Notes: generated by a model from the sequence alone, not told the origin. Numbered from the stretch's first letter, positions 8,933-18,014 are shown. The stretch: 64,000 nucleotides of DNA from Rhizobiaceae bacterium (GCA_023953835.1 JAMLJB010000001.1:62001-126000), one strand, 5' to 3'. Numbers and translations are program-made.

Positions 8933-10147
8933 ATGAAGCGGCGGTTCGATGAAGCGCGCATTCTCATGTACAGTCATGACACGTTCGGGCTCGGCCATCT
9001 GCGCCGTTGCCGAACCATCGCGCATGCACTGGTCGAGGACTATCGTGGACTGAATGTCCTCATCATTTCCGGCTCCCCCATTGCAGGTGCCTTCGAATAC
9101 AGGGCACGCGTGGATTTCGTGAAGATCCCGAGCGTCATCAAGCTGCGGAACGGTGAATACACCTCGCTGGAAAAGCACATCGACCTTCAGGACACGATGA
9201 CGATGCGCCAGTCGATCATCCGCAGCACCGCCGAGACCTTTCGCCCCGACATTTTTATCGTCGACAAGGAGCCGCTTGGACTGCGCGGCGAGGTCGAGGA
9301 CACGCTGTCCTATCTCAAGACACGCGGTACGACCCTGATCCTGGGGCTGCGCGAGGTGATGGACGCGCCACATCTGCTCGAAGCGGAGTGGAAGCAGAAG
9401 GACGTCATGCGCAAGATCGGCATGTTCTACGATTCCATCTGGGTGTACGGGCCACCTGACTTCTATGACCCGCTCACCGGCCTCGAGGTCACGCCTGCCG
9501 TCCGGTCGAAGATGGATTTTGTGGGTTTCCTTCAGCGCAAGGTGCCGGAACCTCAAGCGGCCAACCACCGGCCGGAAGGTGAGTACCTGCTCGTCACCAC
9601 CGGCGGCGGCGGCGACGGCGCCGATCTCATCCACGACGTCATCCATGCCTATCAGAGCGATCCGGGCCTGACGCATCGCGCGCTCATTGTGCTCGGCCCC
9701 TACATGCCGGCAAGAAAGCGCCGCAAGCTGATGCGCAAGAGCGAGTCGATCGGCCAGATCAAGATGATCGAGTTCGACAACCGCATGGAAGACCTTATTG
9801 CCGGCGCAAGCGCCGTGGTCGCCATGGGAGGCTACAACACCTATTGCGAGATCCTGTCCTTCGACAAACCCGCATTGATCGTGCCGCGTGTCGCACCGCG
9901 TCAGGAGCAGTTGATCCGCGCCACGCGCGCATCCGAGTTGGGGCTGCTGGACATGCTGCTGCCGGAACAGGCCGAAGACCCTGCTCTGCTGGCCGCGAAA
10001 CTGCGGGAACTGCCACATCGCCCTCGCCCCTCGCAAAGCGCGCCAAACCTTGGCCTTGAGGGCCTGTCGCGGATTTCGGACCTTGTGGGCGACTGGCTGG
10101 CAAAGGGCGAACGGCCGCAGTTCGCCGTCATCGACGGCACGAACTGA
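8933..10147 (+). CDS. MurG-like glycosyltransferase (COG4671 type), first paralogue
   Basis: Predicted GT-B fold glycosyltransferase of 404 residues. The start at the ATG at 8933 follows GAGG; further upstream the frame only shadows the divergent cyclase gene. The N-terminal domain opens RILMYSHDTFGLGHLRRC, the sugar-acceptor loop of this family, and the C-terminal domain has the nucleotide-sugar pocket VAMGGYNTYCEILSFDKPALIVPR (about 285-310). The gene at 11392 is a paralogue with the same landmarks (RVLFYVQHLLGIGHLARA; SQAGYNTVCDLLH). It heads a three-gene operon (gaps 18 bp and a 16-bp overlap) of glycosyltransferases. Donor and acceptor are unknown; envelope glycan synthesis is inferred from context. 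Confidence 0.87.
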   Translation: MKRRFDEARILMYSHDTFGLGHLRRCRTIAHALVEDYRGLNVLIISGSPIAGAFEYRARVDFVKIPSVIKLRNGEYTSLEKHIDLQDTMTMRQSIIRSTAETFRPDIFIVDKEPLGLRGEVEDTLSYLKTRGTTLILGLREVMDAPHLLEAEWKQKDVMRKIGMFYDSIWVYGPPDFYDPLTGLEVTPAVRSKMDFVGFLQRKVPEPQAANHRPEGEYLLVTTGGGGDGADLIHDVIHAYQSDPGLTHRALIVLGPYMPARKRRKLMRKSESIGQIKMIEFDNRMEDLIAGASAVVAMGGYNTYCEILSFDKPALIVPRVAPRQEQLIRATRASELGLLDMLLPEQAEDPALLAAKLRELPHRPRPSQSAPNLGLEGLSRISDLVGDWLAKGERPQFAVIDGTN

Positions 10148-10165
10148 ACCCAGACGGCCTCACGC

Positions 10166-11407
10166 ATGACCGGCGGAAAACTCGTGATCGTGCTGAAAGG
10201 CTATCCACGCCTGTCGGAAACCTTCATCGCACAGGAATTGCGGGGCCTTGAACAGGCCGGGTTCGAACTTGTCATCGTTGCGCTACGACGGCCAACGGAC
10301 AAGAAGCGCCATCCTGTGCATGATGAAATCCGCGCCGAGGTTCGCTATCTGCCGGAATACCTGCATGAGGAACCGGCGCGCGTCATGCGTGCCCTGATTG
10401 CCATGGTGCCCACACGAGGATTCTGGCGCGCGCTCGGGGTTTTTGCGCGGGACTTGCCACGCGACATCTCGCGCAATCGCGTTCGGCGATTTGGGCAGGC
10501 GCTGGTTCTGGCACATGAATGGCCCGAAGGCGGCTTCTGGATTCACGCTCATTTCGCGCATACCCCCGCCTCGGTTGCGCGCTACGCAGCGCTGATGCGC
10601 GGGCTGCCATGGACCTGCTCCGCCCACGCGAAAGACATCTGGACTTCGCCGGATTGGGAGCTTTCGGAGAAATTGTCCGATGCGCGCTGGACCGTGACCT
10701 GTACCAAGACCGGCTTTGAGCATCTTCGCGATCTCGTGGGAGGCCGCTCCTCTGTGCATCTCAGCTATCACGGCCTCGACCTTGACCGCTTCGCTCATTC
10801 GGCCGGTCGAAAACAGGGGCGTGACGGCAGCAGTCCTTCAAAGGCCGTGCGAATCGTGAGCATCGGCAGGGCGGTGGAGAAAAAAGGGTTCGACACGCTG
10901 CTGGACGCGCTGGCGCTTCTGCCGGACACACTGCATTGGCGGCTGACGCATATCGGTGCGGGCGAAAAGCTTCCCGCGCTCAAGCAGCAGGCGGAACGAC
11001 TTGGCATCTCGGAGAAAATCGACTGGATGGGAGCGCTGGCGCAGGAGGATGTGCTGGCGCGATATCGCTCGTCCGACATTTTCGCGCTGGCCTGCCGGAT
11101 CGCCGCCGACGGGGACCGCGACGGTCTGCCCAACGTGCTGGTCGAGGCCGCGAGCCAGGGCCTTGCTTGTGTGTCAACCAATGTCTCGGGCGTTCCCGAA
11201 TTGCTGCAGGACGGCGAAAACGGCTTCGTCGTGCCCCCGGACGACCCCGAAGCGCTCGCCTCAGCCCTTGCAAGGCTTGCTGGCGATCCAAAGCTGCGCG
11301 CCCGGTTTGGAAAAGCCGCCGAACAAAGGGTGCGTGCGCATTTCGACTACCATTCGAGCATCGGCCAGTTGAAGGAACTGTTCGAGCAGGAATGGGCAAA
11401 GCCGTGA
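10166..11407 (+). CDS. GT4-family glycosyltransferase, WcaL/AmsK-like
   Basis: Retaining GT-B glycosyltransferase of 413 residues, similar in layout to colanic-acid-type enzymes. The N-terminus VIVLKGYPRLSETFIAQEL is typical of that group. The C-terminal donor domain shows RIVSIGRAVEKKGFDTLLDAL (about 230-250) and the donor-binding segment DGLPNVLVEAASQGLACVSTNVSGVPELL with the conserved Glu pair spacing. It lies between two MurG-like paralogues in one transcription unit; the downstream gene starts before this one ends. The three enzymes probably act in sequence on the same glycan. Confidence 0.9.
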   Translation: MTGGKLVIVLKGYPRLSETFIAQELRGLEQAGFELVIVALRRPTDKKRHPVHDEIRAEVRYLPEYLHEEPARVMRALIAMVPTRGFWRALGVFARDLPRDISRNRVRRFGQALVLAHEWPEGGFWIHAHFAHTPASVARYAALMRGLPWTCSAHAKDIWTSPDWELSEKLSDARWTVTCTKTGFEHLRDLVGGRSSVHLSYHGLDLDRFAHSAGRKQGRDGSSPSKAVRIVSIGRAVEKKGFDTLLDALALLPDTLHWRLTHIGAGEKLPALKQQAERLGISEKIDWMGALAQEDVLARYRSSDIFALACRIAADGDRDGLPNVLVEAASQGLACVSTNVSGVPELLQDGENGFVVPPDDPEALASALARLAGDPKLRARFGKAAEQRVRAHFDYHSSIGQLKELFEQEWAKP

Positions 11408-12555
11408 GCGGGTCCCGCGTCCTGTTCTATGTGCAGCATCTGCTCGGCATTGGCCACCTTGCCCGTGCGAGCCGGATTGCGTCCGCCATGCGGGACGCAG
11501 GCTTCGACCTGACGCTGGTGACGGGAGGAACCACCGTTGCAGGTTTCCCCGCGCCGGACATTTGCCACATCGCCCTGCCCCCGGTCATCGCCGCTGAAGG
11601 GTTCTCCGGCCTTGCGCTACCGAACGGACTTCCGGTCGACGAGACCTACCTCGTACAACGCCGCAGCCAGTTACTCGGCATTTTCGAGAATTTGCATCCA
11701 GACATCGTCATCACCGAAGCGTTCCCTTTCGGCAGGCGGCAAATGCGTTTCGAACTCCTGCCTCTGCTCGATGCCATAGCCGCACGGGCCGACCGACCGC
11801 TGCTCGCAACTTCCATTCGAGATATCGTGCAGGAGCGCGTCAAGCCGGGCCGAAACGAAGAGACGGTCAGTCTGGTGAAAAACCATTTCGATCTCGTGCT
11901 GGTACATGGCGACGAGCGTTTCGCGCGGCTGGACGACAGCTTTCCACTGGCGTCCGCCATTGCCGATCGCATCGTCTATACTGGTCTGGTCGCAGCGCCC
12001 AAGCCGGCGCCTCCCGCCGAGCGGTTCGACATACTGGTTTCCGCAGGCGGAGGTGCGGCCGGGAGGGCGCTGGTCGAGGCGACCGTCGCTGCTTCCCGCA
12101 AAGCGGATATGGGACGCAAGTGGGCGCTGCTGACGGGGCCGAACTTGCCCGAAGACGATTTTCAGGCTGCTCGACGGAGCGCTCCTCCGCATCTTTCCAT
12201 CATCCGCTTCCGACAGGACTTCCCGAGCCTGCTTACCGGGGCCGAACTCTCGATCTCGCAGGCGGGTTACAACACCGTCTGCGACCTGCTGCATGCCGGC
12301 TGCCGCGCGCTTCTGGTGCCTTTCGCGGCAGGCGGCGAGACGGAGCAGACGACGCGTGCGCTGAAGCTTGAGGCATTGGGATTGGCCTCCGTTGTGCCGG
12401 AGGACCGCCTTGATGCGGATACGCTTATGGCATCCATGCAGCGGGTGTTGGCGCGTCCGCTGCCGCCAGCGCATGTGCTCGATCTGGACGGAGCGCGCAA
12501 CACGGCCGATATACTGCTTGGACGTCTCGGACTTTCACGTGAAAGGCAGCATTGA
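11392..12555 (+). CDS. MurG-like glycosyltransferase (COG4671 type), second paralogue
   Basis: Second GT-B enzyme of the same family as the gene at 8933. The likely start is the ATG at 11392, overlapping the previous gene by 16 bp; a GTG at 11404 overlapping the previous stop as GTGA is an alternative. Length about 387 residues. N-terminal GIGHLARASRIASAM corresponds to the acceptor loop; AGYNTVCDLLHAGCRALLVPFAAGGETEQ (about 295-322) is the donor pocket. The two paralogues are diverged enough to suggest different linkages. Last gene of the operon; the next gene is on the other strand. Confidence 0.85.
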   Translation: MGKAVSGSRVLFYVQHLLGIGHLARASRIASAMRDAGFDLTLVTGGTTVAGFPAPDICHIALPPVIAAEGFSGLALPNGLPVDETYLVQRRSQLLGIFENLHPDIVITEAFPFGRRQMRFELLPLLDAIAARADRPLLATSIRDIVQERVKPGRNEETVSLVKNHFDLVLVHGDERFARLDDSFPLASAIADRIVYTGLVAAPKPAPPAERFDILVSAGGGAAGRALVEATVAASRKADMGRKWALLTGPNLPEDDFQAARRSAPPHLSIIRFRQDFPSLLTGAELSISQAGYNTVCDLLHAGCRALLVPFAAGGETEQTTRALKLEALGLASVVPEDRLDADTLMASMQRVLARPLPPAHVLDLDGARNTADILLGRLGLSRERQH

Positions 12556-12608
12556 TTCGTTCGGATTCAATGCCTTATGAATATTATCTTATGTATCCAA
12601 TCAAGTTG

Positions 12609-13277
12609 CTAGACCGTTCCGATCAGCATGAAGCGGTTGTATTTTTTCTGGGGCAGTGTGCCTGAAAAACGAACATGGGCAAGTGCTGCCAGCTTCTCAA
12701 AGGCCTGCTGCGACTCGACACAATTGATGTGCGTCGGCTCGGCGAAATAGTCATTGGATTGCAGCAGGACCTTTGTGCCCTTTGGAAGAAGGTTGAGCCA
12801 ACCGCGAATGTCGGAAATGTGTTCGCAGCTTGTATTCACGACCAGGTCGGGACCGTCGCCAGCATAGTCAAGCGCATACATGTCTGCCGTCAGCGCGCGG
12901 AAATGCGAGGTGTCGCCATTCAGTGTCGTCGCGACCGTCGCGACATGCGGGTCTATGTCGATCGATTCGACAAGCCCGATGTCGAACCGCCGGTCCTCGA
13001 GCAGCATTGCCGCAAGCACCCCATACCACCCGCCCAGAACCCAGATGCGGCGAAAATTGCCTCCGAAGGACTTGTACAGCTCGTCGCGCGCCCACATCTT
13101 GCAGGCCACCTGCTTGTGATTGAACGCATTGGCGATATCGGCTTCGGGATGCTTCGCGATCACCCGGGCAAGCCTCCCGACAAGATCCGACTTCGCATAG
13201 GCGGCGATCCCACGCGTCAGATCGAAGGCGTTTTCCCGCCAATCGGGAATTGCATCTGGCCGGTTGTTCTGTTCCAT
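12609..13277 (-). CDS. Class I SAM-dependent methyltransferase-like protein
   Basis: Predicted methyltransferase of 222 residues. The Rossmann entry is seen as RRIWVLGGWYGVLAAMLLE (about 76-94), followed by an acidic strand end VESIDIDPHVATVATTLNG that would bind the ribose of SAM, and a later acid-rich YAGDGPDLVVNTSCEHISD strand. The glycine motif (GGWYG) is unlike the common GxGxG, so a noncanonical cofactor pocket is possible. It is divergent, 71 bp apart, from another methyltransferase-like gene in a glycan cluster; a small-molecule or sugar substrate is likely, but not shown. Confidence 0.75.
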   Translation of the reverse strand: MEQNNRPDAIPDWRENAFDLTRGIAAYAKSDLVGRLARVIAKHPEADIANAFNHKQVACKMWARDELYKSFGGNFRRIWVLGGWYGVLAAMLLEDRRFDIGLVESIDIDPHVATVATTLNGDTSHFRALTADMYALDYAGDGPDLVVNTSCEHISDIRGWLNLLPKGTKVLLQSNDYFAEPTHINCVESQQAFEKLAALAHVRFSGTLPQKKYNRFMLIGTV

Positions 13278-13348
13278 GCCGGTGTTCTATGGTGTGTCAC
13301 GCACCGATACAACGCATTCCCTTAAACTGGCTATCAATTGGCACATCC

Positions 13349-13921
13349 ATGCTCCATGCCGACTACCTGCCCGCCGACACATTCGACAGCCTGCCGCATC
13401 TGGCCGGCCCTGCCGCAGAAATACGTCAGGTGCTCGCTGCACATTTCGTTCGCGATTGCGAACATATTGTCGAGATAGGCGGTCATATACGACCAGTAAC
13501 CGGCTATCTGACCCATTCGCCCCGGTCTGTGCTCTCGGTCGATCCCAAAACGCCCGACTATGAGGCTACGGAACTCAACGGGAGGCCGTGCCATGTGCGG
13601 CACATTTCCAAGAAATTCCAGGAGGTTGAGTATAATTATTCACCTCATACTTATGGTCTGGTCCTGTTGGGCTACTCTCTGAAGCCGTTCGGCAAGCGTG
13701 AGCCGCTGGGAGAGCTGCTTTTCTCTCTGATCGACAATGCGAAAGTCGTCGTCATAGAATATCCGCCGGAACTGGAACGCGCCACCTCCCAGGTCCCGGA
13801 GATTGTCGCCCGTCCCACGCTCGCCCAGTTTTGCCGGTTCGCGCTCGATCTCCATGACGATGCGATCGAGGGTTCGCCTTACACACGGCGCATGTTCTAC
13901 GTGCTGCATCCGGCCGGCTGA
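13349..13921 (+). CDS. Small methyltransferase-like protein of unknown function
   Basis: 190-residue protein starting at the ATG at 13349 (MLHADYLPAD); the in-frame extension to 13250 overlaps the divergent gene and looks noncoding. The stretch CEHIVEIGGHIRPVTGYL followed by SVLSVDPKTPD resembles the first glycine loop and acidic strand of class I SAM methyltransferases, but the rest is too short and divergent for a firm call. It ends 6 bp before the large ABC-like gene, so the two are almost surely cotranscribed. The product may be an inactive partner of the neighbouring methyltransferase-like protein. Confidence 0.65.
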   Translation: MLHADYLPADTFDSLPHLAGPAAEIRQVLAAHFVRDCEHIVEIGGHIRPVTGYLTHSPRSVLSVDPKTPDYEATELNGRPCHVRHISKKFQEVEYNYSPHTYGLVLLGYSLKPFGKREPLGELLFSLIDNAKVVVIEYPPELERATSQVPEIVARPTLAQFCRFALDLHDDAIEGSPYTRRMFYVLHPAG

Positions 13922-13927
13922 GGCAGA

Positions 13928-16642
13928 ATGGAGCCGTCGTTACTCCGCTATATCTGGACGCACACCTGGCGCCAGCAATTGTGGATAGTGGCGATCGTCG
14001 TACTGTCGATGATCCCCTACTACATGTCGTTCGACCTGCCGAAACTGATCGTCAACGGCCCGATTCAGGGTGATGGCTTCAGCGAGCCGGACGCCACCCA
14101 GCCATTCATGAATCTGGCCTACGACCTGCCCTTCGTCGGTCATGTCGAATTGTTCGCAGGGTTCCAGCTCAACCGGGAAGAGATGCTGTTTGGGCTCAGC
14201 ATGATCTTCCTCCTGCTCGTGGTCATCAACGGTCTCTTCAAGCTCTACATCAACACCTACAAGGGCAGGCTCGGCGAGCGCATGCTGCGCCGGGTGCGCT
14301 ACCAGCTCGTAGACCTCGTGCTGCGGTTTCCGACGAGTCACTTCAAACGCGTGAAATCCGCCGAAGTCGCCACCATGATCAAGGACGAAGTTGAACCGAT
14401 GGGCGGCTTCATCGGCGACGCATTCGTGCAGCCGGTGTTCCTGGGGGGACAGGCGCTGACGGCGCTCGTCTTCATCATGGTTCAGAGTTTCTGGCTTGGG
14501 CTCATCGCGCTTGCCATTGTGATGGTGCAGATCGTGCTCATTCCCAAGATGCGCCGCCGACTGCTGGTGCTTGGCCGCGAACGCCAACTGACGGCCCGCG
14601 AGCTTTCGGGCCGCGTCGGCGAGATCGTGGACGGGATAGGTGCGATCCACATCAACGACACGTCCAACTTTGAGCGCGCGGATATCGCGGCGCGGCTCGG
14701 GCGCATCTTCAAGATCCGCTACGACCTCTACCAGTGGAAGTTCATGGTGAAGTTCATCAACAACTTCCTGGCGCAGGTCACACCGTTCCTCTTCTACATG
14801 ATCGGCGGCTATCTGGCACTGGAGGGGCGGCTCGATGTCGGCCAGCTCGTCGCCGTCATAGCAGCCTACAAGGACCTTCCCGGGCCGATGAAGGACCTGA
14901 TCGACTGGGACCAGATGCGGCAGGATGTGCAGGTCAAATATGCGCAGGTGGTCGAGCAATTCACGGTTGACCGTGTGCTGGACGCCGAACATCAGAAGGT
15001 GACGCTCGACGCCATCGCGCCGATGAACGGCGCGCTTGCAGCCGTCAACCTGACCATTCACGACGACAGCGGCGCACCGCTGATGGAACACGTGTCCTTC
15101 GAGATGCATCCGGGAGAGCGTGTCGCGCTCGTGGGTACGGTTGCGGGCGGAGTGGACTCGCTCGCCGAAGCCTTTGCGCGCCTGACCCAGCCGGCCTCGG
15201 GCCGCATAACGTCCGGCGAAGCCGACCTGCTCGACGTTTCAGAGGCCGTCACCGGGCGACGCATGGCCTATGCATCCTCCGACGTGTCGATGTTTCAGGG
15301 CACGCTTCGCGATAACCTTCTCTATGGTCTGAAGCACGCGCCATTGCGACCCAAGACTTATGACGAACACGCCGCCGCGCACAGAAAATGGGAGATTGCC
15401 GAAGCACGCAGCGCGGGCAATCCCGATTATGACATCCTGAGCGACTGGATTGACTACGAGGCTGCCGGCGTTGGCGGTCCGGAGGAGCTTTACCAGGCAA
15501 TCAGGCCGGTGCTTGAGACGGTGCTTCTTTCCCGCGACGTTCTCGATCTCGGCTTGCGCGCGCCTGCCGACCCCGGGCATCATGCAAAGCTCGTTGAGCG
15601 AATAGGCGAACTGCGCGGCGCGTTGCGGTCGCAGCTCGATCGGTCCGGCATGAGCGACATGGTCGTTCCGTTCGAGCCCGGCACCTACAACCGTGAAGCA
15701 ACCATTGGCGAAAACCTGTTGTTCGGCGCAGCGACCGGGCCTGGGCTGCGGGGCAAGGAACTTGCGGACAATCCGTACTTCGTTTCCGTGCTTAAGGAAT
15801 CGGGCCTGGGCGAACGGCTCTATGAGATGGGAATCGACATCGCCGAGCAGGCGATCGAACTGTTTGCCGATCTGCCGCCCGACCATCCCTTCTTCCAGCA
15901 ACTGACCTTCATGACGCCGGAAGAAATCCCTGCTTTTCAGGCGCTGCTGCAGAAAGTGAAGGGCAAGAAAATTGCGTCGGTCAGCGCCGAAGACCGCGCG
16001 GCGATCATCTCCCTCAGCTTTGCCTATATCGAGCCGCGCCACCGTTTCGGCCTTCTCACCGATGAACTCATGCAGAAGATCGTGGAGGTACGGGAGACCT
16101 TCTACCGCAATCTTCCCGTCAGTCTGAAAGGCGCGATAGAGCGCTATGATCCGGCCCGCTACACGGCGGCCGCGAGTGTCATGGACAATATACTTTTCGG
16201 TCGTATCAGCCACAATCAGGCTGATGGGGCCGAGAAGATACGCACGATGGTCTGTGAAATACTCGACGAATACGATGTCTATGACGAGGTGCTGGACATC
16301 GGGCTGGGCTATAATGTCGGCGTGGGCGGACGCAGGCTCTCCGGTGCGCAACGTCAGAAGCTCGATCTTGCACGCGCGGTATTGAAGCGCGCCGATTTCC
16401 TGATCGTCAACAGGCCGCTCCTTGCTCTGGACAGCCGGACGCAGGAACAAATATTGCAGAATGTACTGGAAGAAGTGCGGCGCGGCGGGCGCAATCCGGC
16501 TGTCCTCTGGGTCGTCGGCGCGCCCTCCATGGCGAAATATTTCGATCGCGTGCTGGTGTTCGACGGGAGCCAGCTTGCCGGTGACGGAACAAGCGAGACT
16601 CTGAGCGCCGATAACGGTATCTTCAAATCGCTGGTAAGTTGA
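13928..16642 (+). CDS. ABC exporter-like protein with degenerate, expanded nucleotide-binding domain
   Basis: 904-residue membrane protein. Residues 1 to about 340 form an ABC exporter transmembrane region, with helices near 18-34, 86-108, 170-210 and 275-300. The NBD is abnormal. The Walker A position (residues 403-410) reads GTVAGGVD, with Val409 and Asp410 where Lys and Ser/Thr are required; the Walker B end reads FLIVNRP (824-830), with Asn and Arg for the metal Asp and catalytic Glu; the H-loop segment reads VVGAPSMAKYF with no His. Yet LSGAQ (804-808) and the D-loop ALD remain. Walker A and signature lie about 400 residues apart instead of about 110. The insert holds three Q-loop-end repeats: RDNLLYG (462-468), GENLLFG (594-600) and MDNILFG (752-758). 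It is likely unable to hydrolyse ATP. It is followed 8 bp later by a cyclic-nucleotide-binding protein. Confidence 0.85.
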   Translation: MEPSLLRYIWTHTWRQQLWIVAIVVLSMIPYYMSFDLPKLIVNGPIQGDGFSEPDATQPFMNLAYDLPFVGHVELFAGFQLNREEMLFGLSMIFLLLVVINGLFKLYINTYKGRLGERMLRRVRYQLVDLVLRFPTSHFKRVKSAEVATMIKDEVEPMGGFIGDAFVQPVFLGGQALTALVFIMVQSFWLGLIALAIVMVQIVLIPKMRRRLLVLGRERQLTARELSGRVGEIVDGIGAIHINDTSNFERADIAARLGRIFKIRYDLYQWKFMVKFINNFLAQVTPFLFYMIGGYLALEGRLDVGQLVAVIAAYKDLPGPMKDLIDWDQMRQDVQVKYAQVVEQFTVDRVLDAEHQKVTLDAIAPMNGALAAVNLTIHDDSGAPLMEHVSFEMHPGERVALVGTVAGGVDSLAEAFARLTQPASGRITSGEADLLDVSEAVTGRRMAYASSDVSMFQGTLRDNLLYGLKHAPLRPKTYDEHAAAHRKWEIAEARSAGNPDYDILSDWIDYEAAGVGGPEELYQAIRPVLETVLLSRDVLDLGLRAPADPGHHAKLVERIGELRGALRSQLDRSGMSDMVVPFEPGTYNREATIGENLLFGAATGPGLRGKELADNPYFVSVLKESGLGERLYEMGIDIAEQAIELFADLPPDHPFFQQLTFMTPEEIPAFQALLQKVKGKKIASVSAEDRAAIISLSFAYIEPRHRFGLLTDELMQKIVEVRETFYRNLPVSLKGAIERYDPARYTAAASVMDNILFGRISHNQADGAEKIRTMVCEILDEYDVYDEVLDIGLGYNVGVGGRRLSGAQRQKLDLARAVLKRADFLIVNRPLLALDSRTQEQILQNVLEEVRRGGRNPAVLWVVGAPSMAKYFDRVLVFDGSQLAGDGTSETLSADNGIFKSLVS

Positions 16643-16650
16643 GGCCTGCC

Positions 16651-17103
16651 ATGATGCTGAAAGAAGAGGTCGGAATGTTGCGGCAGGTGCCGCTCTTCTC
16701 CGGAATTGAACCGGCGAAGCTGAAGCTTTTGGCCTTCACCTCGGATCGCGTTTCATATCGCGACGGGCAAGATCTTTTCAAGCAAGGCGACGAGGGCGAT
16801 GCCGCCTATGTGATCCTATCGGGCGAGGCCGATGTGATTGTCGAGTCAGACACCGGCCCGATCACGGTCGCGCATGTCGAGCCCAATTCCATCGTCGGTG
16901 AAATCGCGATCCTGTGCGACGTATCGCGAACGGCGACCGTGCGCGCAAAAGGGCCGGTCGAGACGTTGCGCATCAGGAAAGACCATTTCCTGCGCATGCT
17001 GCGCGAGTTTCCGGAAATGACCATAGAGATTGTCCGCGTGCTTGCCATGCGGCTGTCCAGCACGACCGCAGAGCTTGCCGAGGAGCGGTCGAGCCATCAC
17101 TGA
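16651..17103 (+). CDS. Cyclic-nucleotide-binding domain protein
   Basis: 150-residue protein made of a single CAP-type cyclic-nucleotide-binding domain and no DNA-binding domain. The phosphate-binding cassette is intact: VGEIAILCDVSRTATV, with Glu84 for the ribose and Arg93 for the cyclic phosphate. The chosen ATG at 16651 follows GAGG by a good spacing; an in-frame TTG overlapping the previous stop is less likely. It follows the ABC-like gene by 8 bp and probably works as a separate regulatory subunit, sensing the product of the neighbouring cyclases. A standalone cNMP domain next to an ATPase-dead transporter suggests allosteric rather than ATP-driven control, which is inference. Confidence 0.92.
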   Translation: MMLKEEVGMLRQVPLFSGIEPAKLKLLAFTSDRVSYRDGQDLFKQGDEGDAAYVILSGEADVIVESDTGPITVAHVEPNSIVGEIAILCDVSRTATVRAKGPVETLRIRKDHFLRMLREFPEMTIEIVRVLAMRLSSTTAELAEERSSHH

Positions 17104-17183
17104 CCCTTTGGCCAGCCGCCCTCAGTCTCGCCATTCCCGAATTGCCGTTCTATGGTGATCTCGTGAGCGAAAGTCGAGGTCGA

Positions 17184-18014
17184 ATGGTTGCCGACGCATT
17201 TCGAGTGAAGTTCTGGGGTGTGCGTGGTTCAGTACCCGTTTCCGGCCCGGATTTTCTTCAGTATGGCGGCAACACCGCATGCATTGAAATGCGGTGCGGA
17301 AACCATCTCCTTATCTTTGACGCAGGTTCCGGCATTCGCCCGCTCGGTGAGGCGCTGCACCGCGAAGGCATCGGCAAGCTGGACCTGTTCTTCACCCATT
17401 GCCACTACGACCACATACTCGGCTTTCCGTTCTTTGCGCCGATCTACGACCGTCAGACGATGCTGACCACATGGTCCGGACATCTCGCGGGCAAGATGAG
17501 CACGCAGGAAATGGTCGAGGGCTTCATGACGCCCCCGTGGTTTCCCGGAAAGATCGGCATCTGCCGCGCGAAATTCCAATGGAACGACTTCCGCTCCGGC
17601 GACGTGCTGACGCCACAGCCAGGCGTCACGATCCGCACGGCAAGCCTCTATCATCCCGGCGGCTGCATCGGATACCGGGTCGAGTGGAATGGAAAGGTGG
17701 TCGCCTATGTAAGCGACACGGAGCATGTCGGCGAAAAGCTCGATCCGGCGGTTCTCGGATTGATGAAGGATGCTGACCTTGCGATTTACGACTGCACCTA
17801 TACGGAAGCGGAGATGCCGCACCGGGTGGGGTTCGGTCATTCGACCTGGGAACATGGCGTAAAGCTTTGCCGGGCCGCAGGCACACGACGCCTTGCCCTG
17901 TTTCATCACGATCCCGCCCGCACGGACGAAGAACTCGCAGAGCAGGAACGCGCCGCCAAGGCCGCGTTTCAGGGTGCCTTTGCCGCAAGTGACGGGCTTA
18001 TTCTGGACATTTGA
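17184..18014 (+). CDS. MBL-fold metallohydrolase, PhnP/COG1235-like
   Basis: 276-residue metal-dependent hydrolase of the metallo-beta-lactamase fold. The start ATG at 17184 follows CGAGG. The opening VKFWGVRGSVPVSGPDFLQYGGNTACIEM is characteristic of the group annotated as phosphoribosyl 1,2-cyclic phosphate phosphodiesterase-like. The metal motif THCHYDH gives H72, H74, D76 and H77; further ligands lie at SLYHPGG, VSDTEH and LFHHDP. The family cleaves phosphodiesters including cyclic ones, so a role in degrading the cyclic nucleotide made by the cluster is attractive but unproven. It is 80 bp after the cNMP-binding gene on the same strand and overlaps a convergent deacetylase gene by 17 bp. 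Confidence 0.88.
   Translation: MVADAFRVKFWGVRGSVPVSGPDFLQYGGNTACIEMRCGNHLLIFDAGSGIRPLGEALHREGIGKLDLFFTHCHYDHILGFPFFAPIYDRQTMLTTWSGHLAGKMSTQEMVEGFMTPPWFPGKIGICRAKFQWNDFRSGDVLTPQPGVTIRTASLYHPGGCIGYRVEWNGKVVAYVSDTEHVGEKLDPAVLGLMKDADLAIYDCTYTEAEMPHRVGFGHSTWEHGVKLCRAAGTRRLALFHHDPARTDEELAEQERAAKAAFQGAFAASDGLILDI

Noticed and set aside
13928..16642. The ABC-like gene as a pseudogene
   Set aside because: The frame is intact for 904 codons with good codon use and conserved LSGAQ, and neighbours are closely spaced; loss of catalytic residues looks selected, not decayed.
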